64,000 bases of DNA from Prunella strophiata (taxonomy: Eukaryota; Chordata; Aves; Passeriformes; Prunellidae): NCBI GenBank assembly GCA_036583965.1, contig JAZBQD010000015.1:69604330-69668329 (forward strand). Direction: 5' to 3'. The position numbers and the translations under genes are program-made. Under the pieces are notes generated by a model. It saw only the letters and a program-made list of their open reading frames with translations. It was not told the DNA's origin and searched no databases. Below, one piece after another: positions 13,301 to 25,796 of the stretch (the stretch's first letter is position 1; every line of letters begins with the position of its first letter).

Positions 13301-14252
13301 ATTGGTTACTCCCAGAAAGGGAACTTTTAAGTAAAAATCATCCATTGTTGTCCTGCAGATGACTTCTGTCATGCAGTTGCTCAGTTTGCCATGAGTGGTC
13401 TTCAAAAACACTGTGTACAGCACTCTGGAAGAAGCCTTTTGGAATTGCTCAGAGAAAACTCAGACATTAAACAGAGGAAACAACTTCAGTAGGGCCCAGA
13501 TTTCACCATGACAGATAAGGACATTCTGACCCACTTTAACTTTCAGAATTTTTTGCAAATATTACCTTAATACAAACAAAGTACTTGGTCTAAAATACTG
13601 CAGCTCCCATAATCAGGAACATTTTTAGACCATATCTCTATTGGAGTTATTAATAAAAAATTAATAAATAGTTCTATTAATAAAAAAATCATATCAAAGT
13701 CTGTTCAGGGAAACAATTCAAAACTGAAAGTTCCACAGGAGGCATGTTTTATTCAGACCTGAAGCTATAGCAAACAATGTGAAAAATGTGTTTGATGAAT
13801 AATCTCATTCCTCAGGCATTCAGGTATCTCATAAATAGTATTAAAAAGCTTCAAGGATCTGGATTAGCAGAAACAACAGCTCCATTTTTTCTAATGTCTC
13901 CAATGATTATGGTAACCTAAATAAACTGTAAAATAGACCTAGAGACAGATAGAAAGAGAAAAAAATTACATGGCTAAAAACTTCCACCTATACAGAAGTC
14001 CAACACCAGGTCTACTACCATGAAGTCCCAGGTATATTTCAAATGAAATTGAAATTGGCTAGCAACAGGGTAATATACATATTTTATCACCTTGTAACAT
14101 GTTTACCATATGAAAAGTTGGCCAAAAAGAAGGGCAGTCCTAAGTGCTCCACATACTGCCCTTCATACTGGAAGCTACTTTACATGTTGTCCCTGTAAAT
14201 CCTAAACCATGGGGTTTTTTTTCATTTTGAGGAAAACAACAAACAAACAATC

Positions 14253-14277
14253 AAAAAAAAAAAAAAAAAAAAAAAAA
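14253..14277 (+). repeat. Poly-A run, 25 nt
   Basis: An uninterrupted A run flanked by aac/aaac-rich low-complexity sequence on both sides. It may be a retroposon tail, but no body is recognisable upstream. Confidence 0.85.
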
Positions 14278-16267
14278 CAAACAAAAACCATGTAGTACTG
14301 CAGAATGTTGCTAGCATTGAGGAAAAAAAAAAAAAGTGAGAATATTGCTAAAGTCTTTGTGGGCTTTTGGTGCACAAAAGGAAAGTTTTTGCAAGAGAGC
14401 AGAGACGACAATTTCACCAAAGGAGATACTTTTGAGAAGGAACTGGACAGGTGAAAATCTAGTTTCATGTAGAAGCATCAGCCTCAAAGAGAGAGTCTTA
14501 CTGGCACAACTAAGATGAGTAGCACACCTTCTACATACCTAGGGTATTTACTCAGTAAATGAGGCAAGACTGTTGGGAAGATTTCATGAAGCCCTTTCCT
14601 AAGCAATGTTCTGTTTCAGAATGAAAAGTAATGCATCTCAGTCTTGATAAGCATTTCTTAAAAAAAGTGATCATTTACATTACTTATATAATTGAAGCTA
14701 AAATACCTCTGTTGCTAGTGCAACAGCATTAATAAAGCAAAACTGTTTTAAAATACTTGTATGTGTCTACATACACATACACTTTCTTCATCTGCAAAAA
14801 TATATATACACAAACACAAAAAGACCTATAAAGTATGCACTCCACTTGTAAGCTCAAGCAAGGCAAGAAACCATCAGAATTTACTTTCTATGTAAAACCT
14901 AAAGACTACCTATTAGCAGCAAATACTTTCTGACATTATATGCATGACTTTGTGTTGATTATCTAAGTGAAAATTTTGTCCAACACATAGGCCCCAAAAA
15001 TATGAGGAAGAGAAATAATAGTTTATGTAGAATATGAGGTGTGAGGAAGGCAGGTAGAGTTAACCTACCTTCATGTCTCTGAAATAGTTACTTCTAAACA
15101 GAGACACTGATGCTTCGTGTCCACAACATTCTTCTCATAAATCAAGTTACTTTTTGCAAGGTGGAGTATTGAAATAATTCCTAGGTACTTTTATGCAAAT
15201 TTTACAGGGAATTGAAGGAACTAAGCTCCATTTAAAAATAGATGTTAAAATATTACTTCAAGGATATTGTAAAAATCACTGTCAAGCCTTTTTTTTGTAA
15301 TTACAACAAACTCAATTTGTCATAGTGGATTAAAAGATACTATTTAAGAATAGAAGAAACCACTTGATCACCTACCAAAAGACATCAAATTCCATTCTGC
15401 TACTCATGTGCAGAAATCAATAACACCCTTTACTAGAGCATATTTTCTGCAAAGACCCAAGTCTTGTGTCAAATGCACCAGGAGAAGCAACACACTTCCC
15501 CAGGTAGAATAACTCCAACTGCTAATTAACCCTTGCCTGTCTAGATTACAGCTTTTTGCTTACTTTTTGCTTCCTTTATTTCATTTCTCTCTTCTGGTCA
15601 AATAAAAGGTAGAATTATACTTTAACAGATAATATTCTCTATGCATTAAAAAAATAATAGGATCTTTAAGCAAATCACTTCTCTATTTTATTTTCGATAA
15701 ACTACATTAAAGGAGCCCTGATGGTGCCTTTATAAGGACTTCACTGCCAACCTCCAAATATTAATTTTTCTCTGCTCATTTTCTGCATTCTCAACTTCTC
15801 CCTGAAATCATTCAAGCTTTAAAAGGTTGTACTAGTATTGTAGCATCAGTCTCATCAATTTTGAATGGAGAGTCAAAATGACCCCTTTGCATTATTTTGT
15901 ACATTCAACTCAAATATAAATCACCTTAGCTGTCTTAAAATGCTTCTCAACCAGGATCAGCAGATAGCTCACAGTCAGTGTTTTCCAGGATATTACTCCC
16001 CATTACACAGACATGCCTAGCATTTGGCTTAATTAAAATATCCTTTATTTAATATGGATTCAGCTTTTCAAGTGATCTAACTCAGTCCTTAGGACTGGTC
16101 TCACTTATCACCTTTCAGCAGTTGTCTTTCATCAGCAAGGTTATGTTTACTTCAGCATCAGTCATGAAGATAATTAAAAGGCAGAGTTGAAACCCCGCTG
16201 AAATTCACAAAAGCTTTTCATTTTGATGTGTCACTTTTAACAACTGCTTTTTGTCATTTTAAGATAC

Positions 16268-16291
16268 AATTGTAGCTTTTAAGCTACAATT
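16268..16291. repeat. Perfect 11-bp inverted repeat
   Basis: AATTGTAGCTT and AAGCTACAATT are exact reverse complements with a two-base spacer (tt). It is a short AT-rich palindrome of the sort expected occasionally by chance in intron DNA. Confidence 0.75.
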
Positions 16292-19200
16292 TCTTAGTAA
16301 ATTAGCTTTTAGTTGAGCTTTATGAGTACTGTGAATTGTTGATCTCATCAATCCCAACAGGAGCAACATCACATTTGGCCCAATATGGTGTAAAATGGCT
16401 AGCACCAGCTGCTTCAGAGAAAGGGTTAAGCAATGTTAAAAAGTAGTTATGCATCAACCTGCTTCCACACCCACACTTTCAGAGGCTAACTTATCCAAGA
16501 AGTCCAAAGGCATATAAGCTTTAATAGCAGTTACTGTTACTATAGCTGTTCATTTTATACATCCATTAATAACCATTCTTTGGCTTTTTAAAATGTATTG
16601 CAATACTCTAAGTCTCTGTAACATTATATGGCAGGAAAATTCAAATGTTAGGTATCACTGTGTAAAAATATGATTAATCAATTTTTAATTTTCTACAGTT
16701 TAGTTTCATTTTACCTCAAGGGTTCCAACTGTAGTTTACTGCCAGAAGGGACTAGATCCAAAGCTGGTCTCTCCCAGAAATTTTTAAGACAATAAATGCT
16801 ACAAAATTAAATAATTTGGCTCTTCAGCAAAACATCTGAGTATCTTAATTCAACACTATTGGTCCCTGAATGAGCCAATGAGACTGCTCACTGGCCTATT
16901 ACCTGCTTTTGTATATGTTCAAATTATTTTTTCACCTATCCATGGTTAGCTACTCACCTCTTGGGGACTTGCTCTTAGCTCTCCTGATTATTTCTGTATG
17001 TATATTGCCTGCTGTGGATTATGATAATTTTATTGGCCTCCACAGAGTTGGTTTCTCCATTTTCTCTAGGCTATTTGGCTTCAATGGTCTTGTCAAACAG
17101 TCATTCCAAACTCAGTCTAACCATTTTTCTGCATGCTCTGTATACATCTACAAAACAATAACTACTGTGTGTTCCAACTGCGTATAAATTAATAATGCAT
17201 GACTGTATTATAATATATCCATGTACTATGTCTGCACACAGTAATCCCCTGACTTAAAAACAAAATTTTAACTGTTTTCACAAAAAGGTGAGCTTTAGTC
17301 TAAGGTTTTTTCATTGAAATAAAACTAAAAATTTTGAGAAAATCATTCACAATGGAAACAAACTACTGTATACTACAGTGTGCTTTGCATCTTTAAAACT
17401 ACCAGTATTAAAACTGTTGCAATAATTTAATTAATGGACTGCTACTTACCTATAATATTTGCATTCAGAAATGCTCAAATAATTCTGAGTTTAATTTACA
17501 TTATTTTCATTGTTGATCTTAAGCAGCAGCCAAGCACCAAACAGCTGCTTGCCCATACTCCCCCTCCTCCAGCAGAATGGGGAAGAGAATAGGAAAAGAG
17601 AAAGTGAGAACAATTGTGGGTCAGGATACAGGCAGTTTCAGCAGTAGAGGAAAAAGAAAGAAAAAGAAAGAAAAATAAACCCAAAACAAACCAACTAAAA
17701 ACCAAAAAAATCCAACCCAGATAACACAAAGTCAATCACTCACCACCTCCCACAAGTAGATATGCTCAGCCACTGGAAGCAACAGCTACCTCCTCAAAAA
17801 AGCTTTTGTTGCCAAGCATGGCACTCTGTGACATGAAATAACTCTCTGGTCAATTCAACTCCCCTATCCAGGTCATGTCCCCTCACACCCTCTTTCTCCT
17901 CCTCAGCTTACTCATAGCAGGGACATGGGAAAAGGGAGGACCTTGACACCACAAATACTACACAGTGCCAGCCACAACACTGGTGTGTTATCAACCCTCT
18001 TTCAGTCACAAATCCAAAGCATAGCGCTATAGAAGCTGCTATGAAGAAATTTAACTCGATTCCCGTCATACACAGTACACTAAGACACTGCAAAACATAA
18101 CTAGAAATTATCTCAGCTCTGACTTCAGTGAGAGGCTGTCATATTTTGCTGAAATAATGTCTCTTGCATGTTTTTGGCATTGGTCATCAGCCTAAATCAC
18201 CTATTGATTTTCTGTAGTTTCATTTAAGAAGAGGCACACACCTTTCTGCTACTCCTCCTAGTCCAGGAGACATTAGACAACATTTTGGTTTCTGCACAGT
18301 CCTGACACCTCAAGGGCTCAGCAGCATTAAAGGATAGCCAACACCACTGCTTGAGCTCAGATCTGTGCTTTTTGAAAGCATCTCTCTAGTCCAAATTCTT
18401 TTACAAATCAAATAGCAGCATTCTGTGATCTCCTCAATATTCCCAGCTGCTTGCTCTAAGGGGTTTTGAAAATTCATTTGACTACTTTGACAACAGAAAG
18501 TTTGACTGCCTTTGAACCTGCTTTCAAAGACAAAGTTATACAAACCAGGCTATTGCCCATGGAGTATTCTGGTTAACTTTGACAATGATGGATACCTTTC
18601 ATGACCATTTCCCAGATCCCTTATGCCTACACTTCACAACTGCCCTTAATGATGAATGACAGTCATCTGCAATGAATGACAATTTTCCAGTATTCTCATC
18701 TCCAAAGAAATGGCATTATCATCACATATTCTTGCTAAAATTTATCAGGCTGAAAAAATACAGAGTCTCTGATTACTCAAGTCTTTATTAATGTAATAAC
18801 TTAAACAAATACTACTTTATGCATTTTGAGATGCAGATGGGAAAGTATATCAAGTTGTTAGGTAGAATATACTGTCTTCATTTCTTTAGGAACTGTAAAT
18901 CTTACTCTTTAATGAAAATGCAATGTGGAGAAGACAGATTGTTATGATTTGAAACTAGTTCAGATGTCCTAGCTGAATCCTGAAGAAATAAATTGACTGT
19001 TATAAAATAAGGGATATTCAAAACTGTGCTTTGAATAAGTCTCATTCTCACCACTGACAAAAGTGGCAATTTTATTTGCTTAGTGAGGTTGTTTTCATTT
19101 TATACACTTACATCTTCACCTGATTCAAGATGGAATAGCCCAGCAAACACACCCTCTGGAAAAAGTCATCTATTCAAGGTCTAGGTGTCACCCTAGACCA

Positions 19201-20207
19201 CCATTATTGGCAATGATTACTTATTACTGGCAGATTCAATTGAATTTATCTTAACAAATAAAGAAAGCTTGGCTGAAAATTGTTATTTCTGTTACAGTAA
19301 CATTAAAGGTCCACAGATCAGGACTTCCCCAAGCCTGTACTTTATAGAAACATAATGAAAAGTACTGCACATAGAACAAAGTGCTTGACATCTAACCAAA
19401 GAGAACTATAATCTAAATGTCAGTCCTCAAATAGAAAGAAACATGGTAAGTCTAGAAGCATGAAAATCCCAGAACCAATGTGAAAACATTCATCAATTTG
19501 ATGGGCACTGACATTAGAGAACTTGAGTCTTGGATTTTGTAATGGCATCACCTTATGATCATTATTGATGATTAGTCATTCTTCTTATGAAGAAAATTTT
19601 TAAAAGAGAAAAATCTTCCTGAGTTTTCAGAAGCACTCACAAGGACCTCCTCCCAGGCTTGCAGAGCAGAAAAAGAGAAAGTATGAAGGGTTTTTCTTTA
19701 AAACAAGATGTAAAGGAACCTAAAATAACATGCCACTTAAGAAGACAAATTATCTCCTATTACAAAGGGAACCAGCTTTTTTTTTATCTTCTTCTCACTT
19801 GTATGTGGATGAACATGAATGTACTTTTCTTATAGTGTAGAGATTTTATATCTGTGGTATATGTCTGTAATATTTATCCATTTTTAGTATGAGACAAAGA
19901 GGATAATTAGTTTCCAGGGACTGGTACAAAGCAGTAAGTCAATGCTGCTGCAGTGAGAGAATACAGAAGGGAAGGGTATACAGAAGGGTGGGAAGATGAC
20001 TGTGAAGGGATAGAGGTGAATCACAGTGGACATATAAAAACTACTTCCCAAGGCAGACACACAAAATGAAATTACCAGGTGGTAGCAAGAAATATTCTCC
20101 ATTTGCTTGTGTATTCCTCAACTTTGGGAACTTTGTGCATGCTTACATTTGTGGTTTTGATCTTTATAAATCTAGTTGCTTCAGAAGGCACATCATTTTT
20201 TACTTAC

Positions 20208-20298
20208 AGACTGATTCAGCACTATTTGTGTGGTCCAGGTGTGCTGCCTGTGGAACATAGGGCATCTTCTCTGAATCTTGCAGCAGCTTCAGAAAAAC
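20208..20298 (-). CDS. ABCA13: ABCA13 exon s: linker between NBD1 and TMD2
   Basis: A 91-nt exon (30 codons plus one base) starting VFLKLLQDSEKMPYVPQAAH and continuing LDHTNSAESV. The human counterpart begins VFLMLLQDSNKK, directly after the DTTLEE of the preceding exon, so the assignment is firm at its 5' end while the rest is variable linker. The acceptor is ttcatgaaag and the donor gtaagt. The trailing T joins AT of exon t to give tyrosine. It overlaps a plus-strand open frame that is only its antisense shadow. Confidence 0.93.
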
Positions 20299-20721
20299 CT
20301 TTCATGAAAGTAGAAAAAAGTAACTTGGAATAAATTTTCTAAAACTATTATTTATATATATACACATATTACATATATTGTACATTTTATATAGATATAT
20401 ATATCCTAAACCATCCAGACTGTCAGAAATTACTACTGACTGCTGTTACCACCTTCATATGACTTTAAAATTAGTCCAGCTCTCCAGTTAAAATCTTGGG
20501 GATAAGGGAAATGAAATAAATGTCAATAGATGCAAAAACACCCATGCAAAACATTGCTGACCAATGAACACTACTATCTGCAAAGATTTTTCAATAGACT
20601 GTCTGCCCTTGATTGACTTTTTATGCTCCTAAGCCTTGGTATGTGTTAGAACTCAGTTACTGCAGTTTTTACCAAGGAAACAAGTTAACTGTCTTCTAAT
20701 GCTCCAGCTAGTCATCTATGG

Positions 20722-20759
20722 GCACAACTAGAACTGTTACCAAAGAGTTCTAGTTGTGC
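20722..20759. repeat. Perfect 14-bp inverted repeat, 10-nt loop
   Basis: The arms GCACAACTAGAACT (20722-20735) and AGTTCTAGTTGTGC (20746-20759) are exact reverse complements around gttaccaaag. The structure could form a hairpin in the DNA or in the ABCA13 pre-mRNA. No flanking homology was seen that would extend it to a microRNA-sized stem. Confidence 0.85.
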
Positions 20760-22095
20760 TAGAACATCTAAATCTAATGTACAAAATCTCACAGAGCTGA
20801 GAACCTACAGATTCCAGGGAATTCACAGTGTCTAAGGACACTCAAGAAATGATCCTAGATATGTGCAAGCACACGGACAATAATGTTACTGAAGGACATT
20901 GAAAGGACAAGGCAATCATCAGAGACAGCCAAGGTGAACAAAGCCTTGTAAAACTAATACTACAGAGAGGACTGGGCAACAATGTGTGTTTTATACCAAA
21001 ATATTAGTGTGCATACCCCAAACTGGGTAGAGATTATAGGATCCTGTTACCTAAAATCGCCATGAGAAAAACAGAAATTACTTTTTTATAAAAGCAACAA
21101 TCTAAAATATGCACTAGATTGAAATTGAAAGAATTGAATTTTCTAAAGTAGGGGACCCCAGAAGGGACTTATAGTTAAAATTATAAAAACCCAGCAGAAT
21201 TCACCAACTTCATAATCATGAGGTCTGTTTAAATGGTACATACAGTTTTCCAAACAGATTTGTGTTCAACGTACTATCTCTTCCTTAAACCTGTTTCACA
21301 GTTCTGTCCACATAAAGCCCTTTGAATTTCACAGACACATATTTCATTTATCCGTAACTCAGCAGAAGCTTGGAATGGCTTTCATAGTGAGCCTTATTCA
21401 CACTTCTTGTAAGCTCAAACTAAAAACACAATTAACATTTTCCAATCTTAACCTGAACTGCAATTTAAACAGTGATCTAAGAACTTCAGATAAAAAGAAA
21501 GAAAAGAAAAATTTACAGAAAATACAGGTACCATAAGCATCTCAAATTAAAGAGAAAAAGAACAACCAAATTTTTCTTTGTCTTGATGAAAGTTTTCTTT
21601 TGCTCTTTCCTCTCTGTTTGGGTTGAGCTGCAAGACAGATTATACCCACAGTGCAACTTTCTGAAATCATTAAGAAACCATTTATTTCTTCCGACAAAAG
21701 AACCTGATATCAGCTATAACAAAAAATTCCTTGTTTCCAAGGAGCTCATACAATAGACAATAAAAACCAGTCAATGTGAAGTACTTTATAGCTCTTGAAA
21801 GATATTTTTTGACTTTCGAAGGTCTGACTATTACAAAACCCTATTTTGCTTAGTCAATATAATTGCCATTTAACAGTGGTTATTGATTGCATTTGTTACC
21901 TGCCAGCTTTCAGGGAACAACTTTGGCCATTAACAACTGCAAGGCCAGAAATTTCTGGCCTTATATTTCTGTATTAGACCCTGGAGGCAGATCCTGACAG
22001 TCTAAAGCCACATTCTAATTTGTTTTCTTGGACCTGCTTGCTGATGGCTCCAAACACAAATTTTGTCAAGCAAACCAAACTAAACTGCAACAACT

Positions 22096-22944
22096 GAATC
22101 ATAGAATCACTGAATGCCCTATGTTTGAAGGGACCTTTAAGATTGTTTAGTTTCAACCCCTCCTGCCATGGACAAGAACACCTTCCACTGGACCAGGTTC
22201 CTCAGAATTCCATGCAGCCCAGTCTTGAACATTCCCAAGGATGGGACACCAATAGCTCCTCTGGACAACCTGATCCACTGCCTCACCACCCTCACAAAAC
22301 AGAATTTCTTCCTAATGTCTAATTTGAACCTACTGCCCCTTGTCCTGTTACTGCATGCTCATGTAAAAAGTTCTCTCTGTCTCATAGGCTCCCTTCAGGT
22401 ACTAGAAGGTCACAATTAGGTCACCTCAAAGCCTTCTCCTCTTCCAGCTTAACAATCCTAACTCTCTCAGCCTTTCCTCATGGGAGAGGCTCTCCATCCT
22501 TCTATTCACCTTGGTGGCCTCTTCTGGACTTGCTCCAACAGGTCCCTGTCCCTCATGCGCTGCGGGCCCCAGAGTTGATGCAGCACTCCAAGTGGGGTCT
22601 CACCAGAGCAGAGCAGGGGGGCAGAATCCCCTCCCTCCCTCTGCTGCCCACGCTGCTTTGGATGCAGCCCAGGACATGTTTGGCTTTCTGGGCTGTGAGT
22701 GCCCATGTCTGGGCCATGTCCAACCTCTCATCCACCAGCAGCCCCAAGTCCTTCTCAGGCAGGGCTGCTCTGATCCGTTCATCCCCCAGCCTGGGTTGAC
22801 ACTGGGGGTTGTCCCAGACCCATGTGCAGCACCTTGAACTTGGTCATGTTAAACCTCACGAGGTTCCCATAGGCCCCATTCTTGATCCTGTCTAGCTCCC
22901 TCCAGATGGCATCCTGTCCTTCAGGTGTGTCAACCACTTGGTGA
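22096..22944 (-). mobile_element. CR1 LINE fragment, 3' end and end of ORF2 region
   Basis: A minus-strand CR1 copy of about 850 bp. Its 3' terminus reads on the plus strand as gaatcatagaatcac, the CR1 octamer tail, followed by the typical gaagggacctttaagat segment. Further right are other family landmarks: agccccaagtccttctc, gtgcagcaccttgaacttgg and cctcacgaggttcccatagg. Its GC content is well above that of the intron. Short open frames inside it on both strands are remnants or chance; no intact reverse transcriptase remains. It has the same orientation as ABCA13. Confidence 0.93.
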
Positions 22945-23506
22945 AACCACAAGTAACTACACCTCTGTGGCTAGGACAATGCCTACACTACAAAACATTG
23001 CCTGCATATGTTTACTTCAGTGTCAAAATAGCTGCAGACACGTTTTCTTATTAAGCCACTGTAGCGAGGATGTAGCTATACCTTAAAAAAAAAAAGAAAC
23101 AAACCCACCAAATGCTTTTTTAATACATCCTCTGTCCTGTTGTAGCTTCATTGACACATATATGATACAGCTATAAAGGAAGAAGGCCACCTGCATTGCC
23201 CTGTCCTCCCCATGGTATCCAGTTTTCAAACATCCTCTTAAGAATGGGAACCTATTAGGGACTACAGAAGATGAGATTGTACAAAGATATGATAATTTAT
23301 GTGATGTTACACAAGACATTGTGGACAGAAGTGGTATTAGCCTAAAAATGTTATTAACAGAGTGAGTACCCTCCAAAACACACAGGTATGGAAAAAGTCA
23401 GGACATGACAGGCACCATGACAAAGAGACAGTATGTTCTTGCTACATTTAAAGGAAGGTATATTGTAGACCTCAGCAGAGCATCCTTTCCCCACATGCCT
23501 TAGCAA

Positions 23507-23650
23507 TTCCTGCTTGCTCAGTTAGTCAGAGCATGGTGTTAATGACAGCAAGGCTCTGGGTTCAACCCCCATGTGGGCCATTCACTTACAACCTGGACAT
23601 GATGACCCTTTTGGGTCCCTTCCAACTCAGAATGTTCTGTGAAATTCTGT
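23507..23650 (+). mobile_element. tRNA-Ile-derived SINE with CR1-like tail (TguSINE1-like)
   Basis: The head (about 23507-23580) reads like tRNA-Ile(AAT). It has a D-arm and box A segment gctcagttagtcagagc, an anticodon region gttaatgac with AAT, the box B ggttcaacccc (23559-23569) and a 3' tgggcca. It is joined to a tail, gatgacccttttgggtcccttcc...attctgt, that resembles the CR1 3' end. This arrangement matches the passerine SINE family named TguSINE1. The acceptor stem is degenerate, so it is not a functional tRNA gene. The subfamily name is from memory. Confidence 0.85.
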
Positions 23651-24980
23651 TTAATTTCTGTTTTGACTAGCAAGTCTATATCTGACTAAGGACCTGTCCT
23701 TGTCAAGGACAAAAAGTGCTTTTTGTCTTCGAGGAGACAAGCCTGGCCAAATGAAAATATTACAGTGAATATTTAGATTAATGTGATTGTGCCATCACCA
23801 GAAGTTGTTGGACCAACCTGCATCTCACTAGTAGGTGCACATCATTTCAAGGAGGTATATGGCTTTCCCTGGAAAGTTTTGACACAAACTATCAGGTCAT
23901 TTCAAGGAAAATAATTTAAAAGCAGTACTCCATTAACAAATTTTGACACATCTTATTTTGAAAAGATGTAACAATCGTTTTGTTCTCCCATCAAAGAAAA
24001 GCAAGAAAGCAATAAGCTTTGAAATCTCCAGAGCTGCCAGAAAGTGAAACAGCATCCTCCAGAGAGCTCTTAGTATATGCTTAATTTAATTAACTACCCT
24101 TCTATTCTCCTTTTGGTTCTACTAACACTTTGGACTGCAAGTATTATAAAATACACAAACACAAATGGTTGGAAAAGATAACTAAAGCCTAAATTTGAGC
24201 AAATATAGTATCAATGAGATTTAAAGGTGTCAGAAACTGATTTGTTAGAACTTCAAGATTCCTTTGAAATATGAATGGAAGTCCATTTTCCCTCAGTGAA
24301 TGCAATTTTAGAGTGTGAGAAAAAAGAAAAATGATGAGTGTATAAGAGAATAAAAAGAAAGGATAAAAAAAATTACAACACATTTCTTCCTTTAAGGACA
24401 GGGTTCTTTGTTTCCAGATTGAATTGCTTGAATAGATTAAATGGTGCTATTATGTGCTATCCTTTCAGTTCCCAATGCAAAGAGACTTTTGGTAAGATAA
24501 TAGACAATTGAGGTTTTAATGACAGCTAATGATGAGATGCAGAGATGACAGAAATCAACCCAAATTAATGCATTAAATCTTCAAGCTGAAGAATGATACA
24601 TTAATATTTAATACCACATTTAAAGATGTTTTAAACTTCTTCACAAAACAGCTAAAAGCAAGCTCTCAACTGAGTCACATTCAGCTCACTGAGGAATGTT
24701 CCTCATATCCCAGATAACTTCTCATTTTATACATGTCAGTTCTGGAAAGTCCTGTGTTATCCCATGGGGATGTGACCCAAAAGCATTCTTAATATATACA
24801 TTACCTCAAAATCTATAATATTTGGCAGTAAACAACATTATTCCTTATACCATGTTAATCATCTTCTATAAGAGAATATCTTTTTTTTTCAATAAATTGT
24901 TGACTTACCTCATAGAATTGTATAGCAAGAATCTAATTTACTTCATAACAGTAAATAAAACGCTTATTAAACTCGTAAAC

Positions 24981-25068
24981 TATGTATGATAGGAGACTTC
25001 TTATCATACATATGAGACAAGTTCAGACAAGTTCCTATTATACATAGGAGGCAAGTTGAGACAAGTTC
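24981..25068. repeat. Hairpin overlapping a 34-bp tandem pair
   Basis: The segment tatgtatgata (24981-24991) is the exact reverse complement of tatcatacata (25002-25012) across a 10-nt loop. The right arm lies in the first of two adjacent 34-bp copies (25001-25034 and 25035-25068). The copies differ at about five positions and each ends agacaagttc. Confidence 0.8.
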
Positions 25069-25270
25069 ATCACTTGAAGTGAAAAAAAAATATTTCTAAA
25101 GAATCTGTAGTACTTGGATAGTGGTGATGTAGGGAATCTTGTAATTTAGAAATTATAGATGGGGTAAAAAGAGTCCAAGGGAAATAACCTCTTGGTGACA
25201 TGGCTATTTACACAGAGCTAAATTCATTATGATGAAGATGCATAACAGACTCTCTTCCTCTGATCCATTT

Positions 25271-25332
25271 AATATATACACACACATACCTGTACATATA
25301 TGTGTGTATATATGTTGATGTATACATATATC
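25271..25332. repeat. TA/CA-TG microsatellite, self-complementary
   Basis: Alternating TA and CA repeats (atatatacacacacata) are followed after a short spacer by tatatgtgtgtatata, so the tract is an imperfect inverted repeat of simple-sequence DNA. It is likely slippage-prone. Confidence 0.75.
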
Positions 25333-25750
25333 AAAGACTTTCTGTCTTGGTGCACACAGAAAATATTCTTTAGGTATTTCATCACACTGTTTGGCTAAGT
25401 CCTAAGCTTCAGAACTAGTAAGTTGGAATGTATTCTTAGCAAATTTTTTTCTGTCCAAAGAGCCACCTGAGTTGAATCACCAGACTTGAAAGCCCAAAGC
25501 TTGTTCCAATGTTATGGGGTTAGGACAGCACTGCTCCTCATAAAGACAATGACACATTACATTTCCCTTAAGTTAATGCAGAAAAAAAAAAAAAAAAAAA
25601 AACATTTAAGGGTTATACAGTTCATCAGTCTTCACATTCAATTCTTGAAATAAAAAATATGTCATAGTAAAGTGGATGCTGAAATTAACAGCAAAACAAA
25701 CTATACAGTACAGATTTCACCTGATTTGGGAGGTTTTGTCTGTTTGCTTG

Positions 25751-25796
25751 TTTTTTTTTTTTTTTGGGGGGGGGGGGGGTGGGGGTGGGGAGGGGG
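25751..25796 (+). repeat. Poly-T/poly-G tract
   Basis: About fifteen T bases are followed by a run of fourteen G bases and then ggggg, gggg and ggggg blocks separated by single T or A. Four or more adjacent G-runs could form a G-quadruplex on the plus strand, which is the template strand for ABCA13. A shorter version (ggtgggggggaggggg) recurs at 26008-26023 in the tandem duplication. Confidence 0.9.

Larger units (their letters stand above)
3947..20207 (-). other. ABCA13 intron s-t (largest, about 16.3 kb)
   Basis: The intron between the NBD1 linker and TMD2 exons. It holds a CR1 fragment (9906-10353), a GC-richer block (about 5340-5770), an 11-bp inverted repeat (16268-16291), a poly-A run (14253-14277) and purine-rich low-complexity sequence (about 17640-17710). 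The remainder is unremarkable AT-rich DNA. Many short open frames are present, but none shows protein-like conservation or family resemblance. Regulatory elements may be present but cannot be recognised without comparison. Confidence 0.75.

Noticed and set aside
22506..22837. Overlapping protein-coding frames of up to 108 codons on both strands
   Set aside because: They lie wholly inside a CR1 element; the element's 3' landmarks and high GC explain them.
23507..23580. A functional tRNA-Ile gene
   Set aside because: The anticodon region and box B are recognisable, but the acceptor stem is degenerate and the sequence continues into a CR1-like tail, so it is a SINE head.
24981..25068. A CRISPR-like repeat array
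   Set aside because: There are only two adjacent diverged copies with no spacers, in a vertebrate intron.
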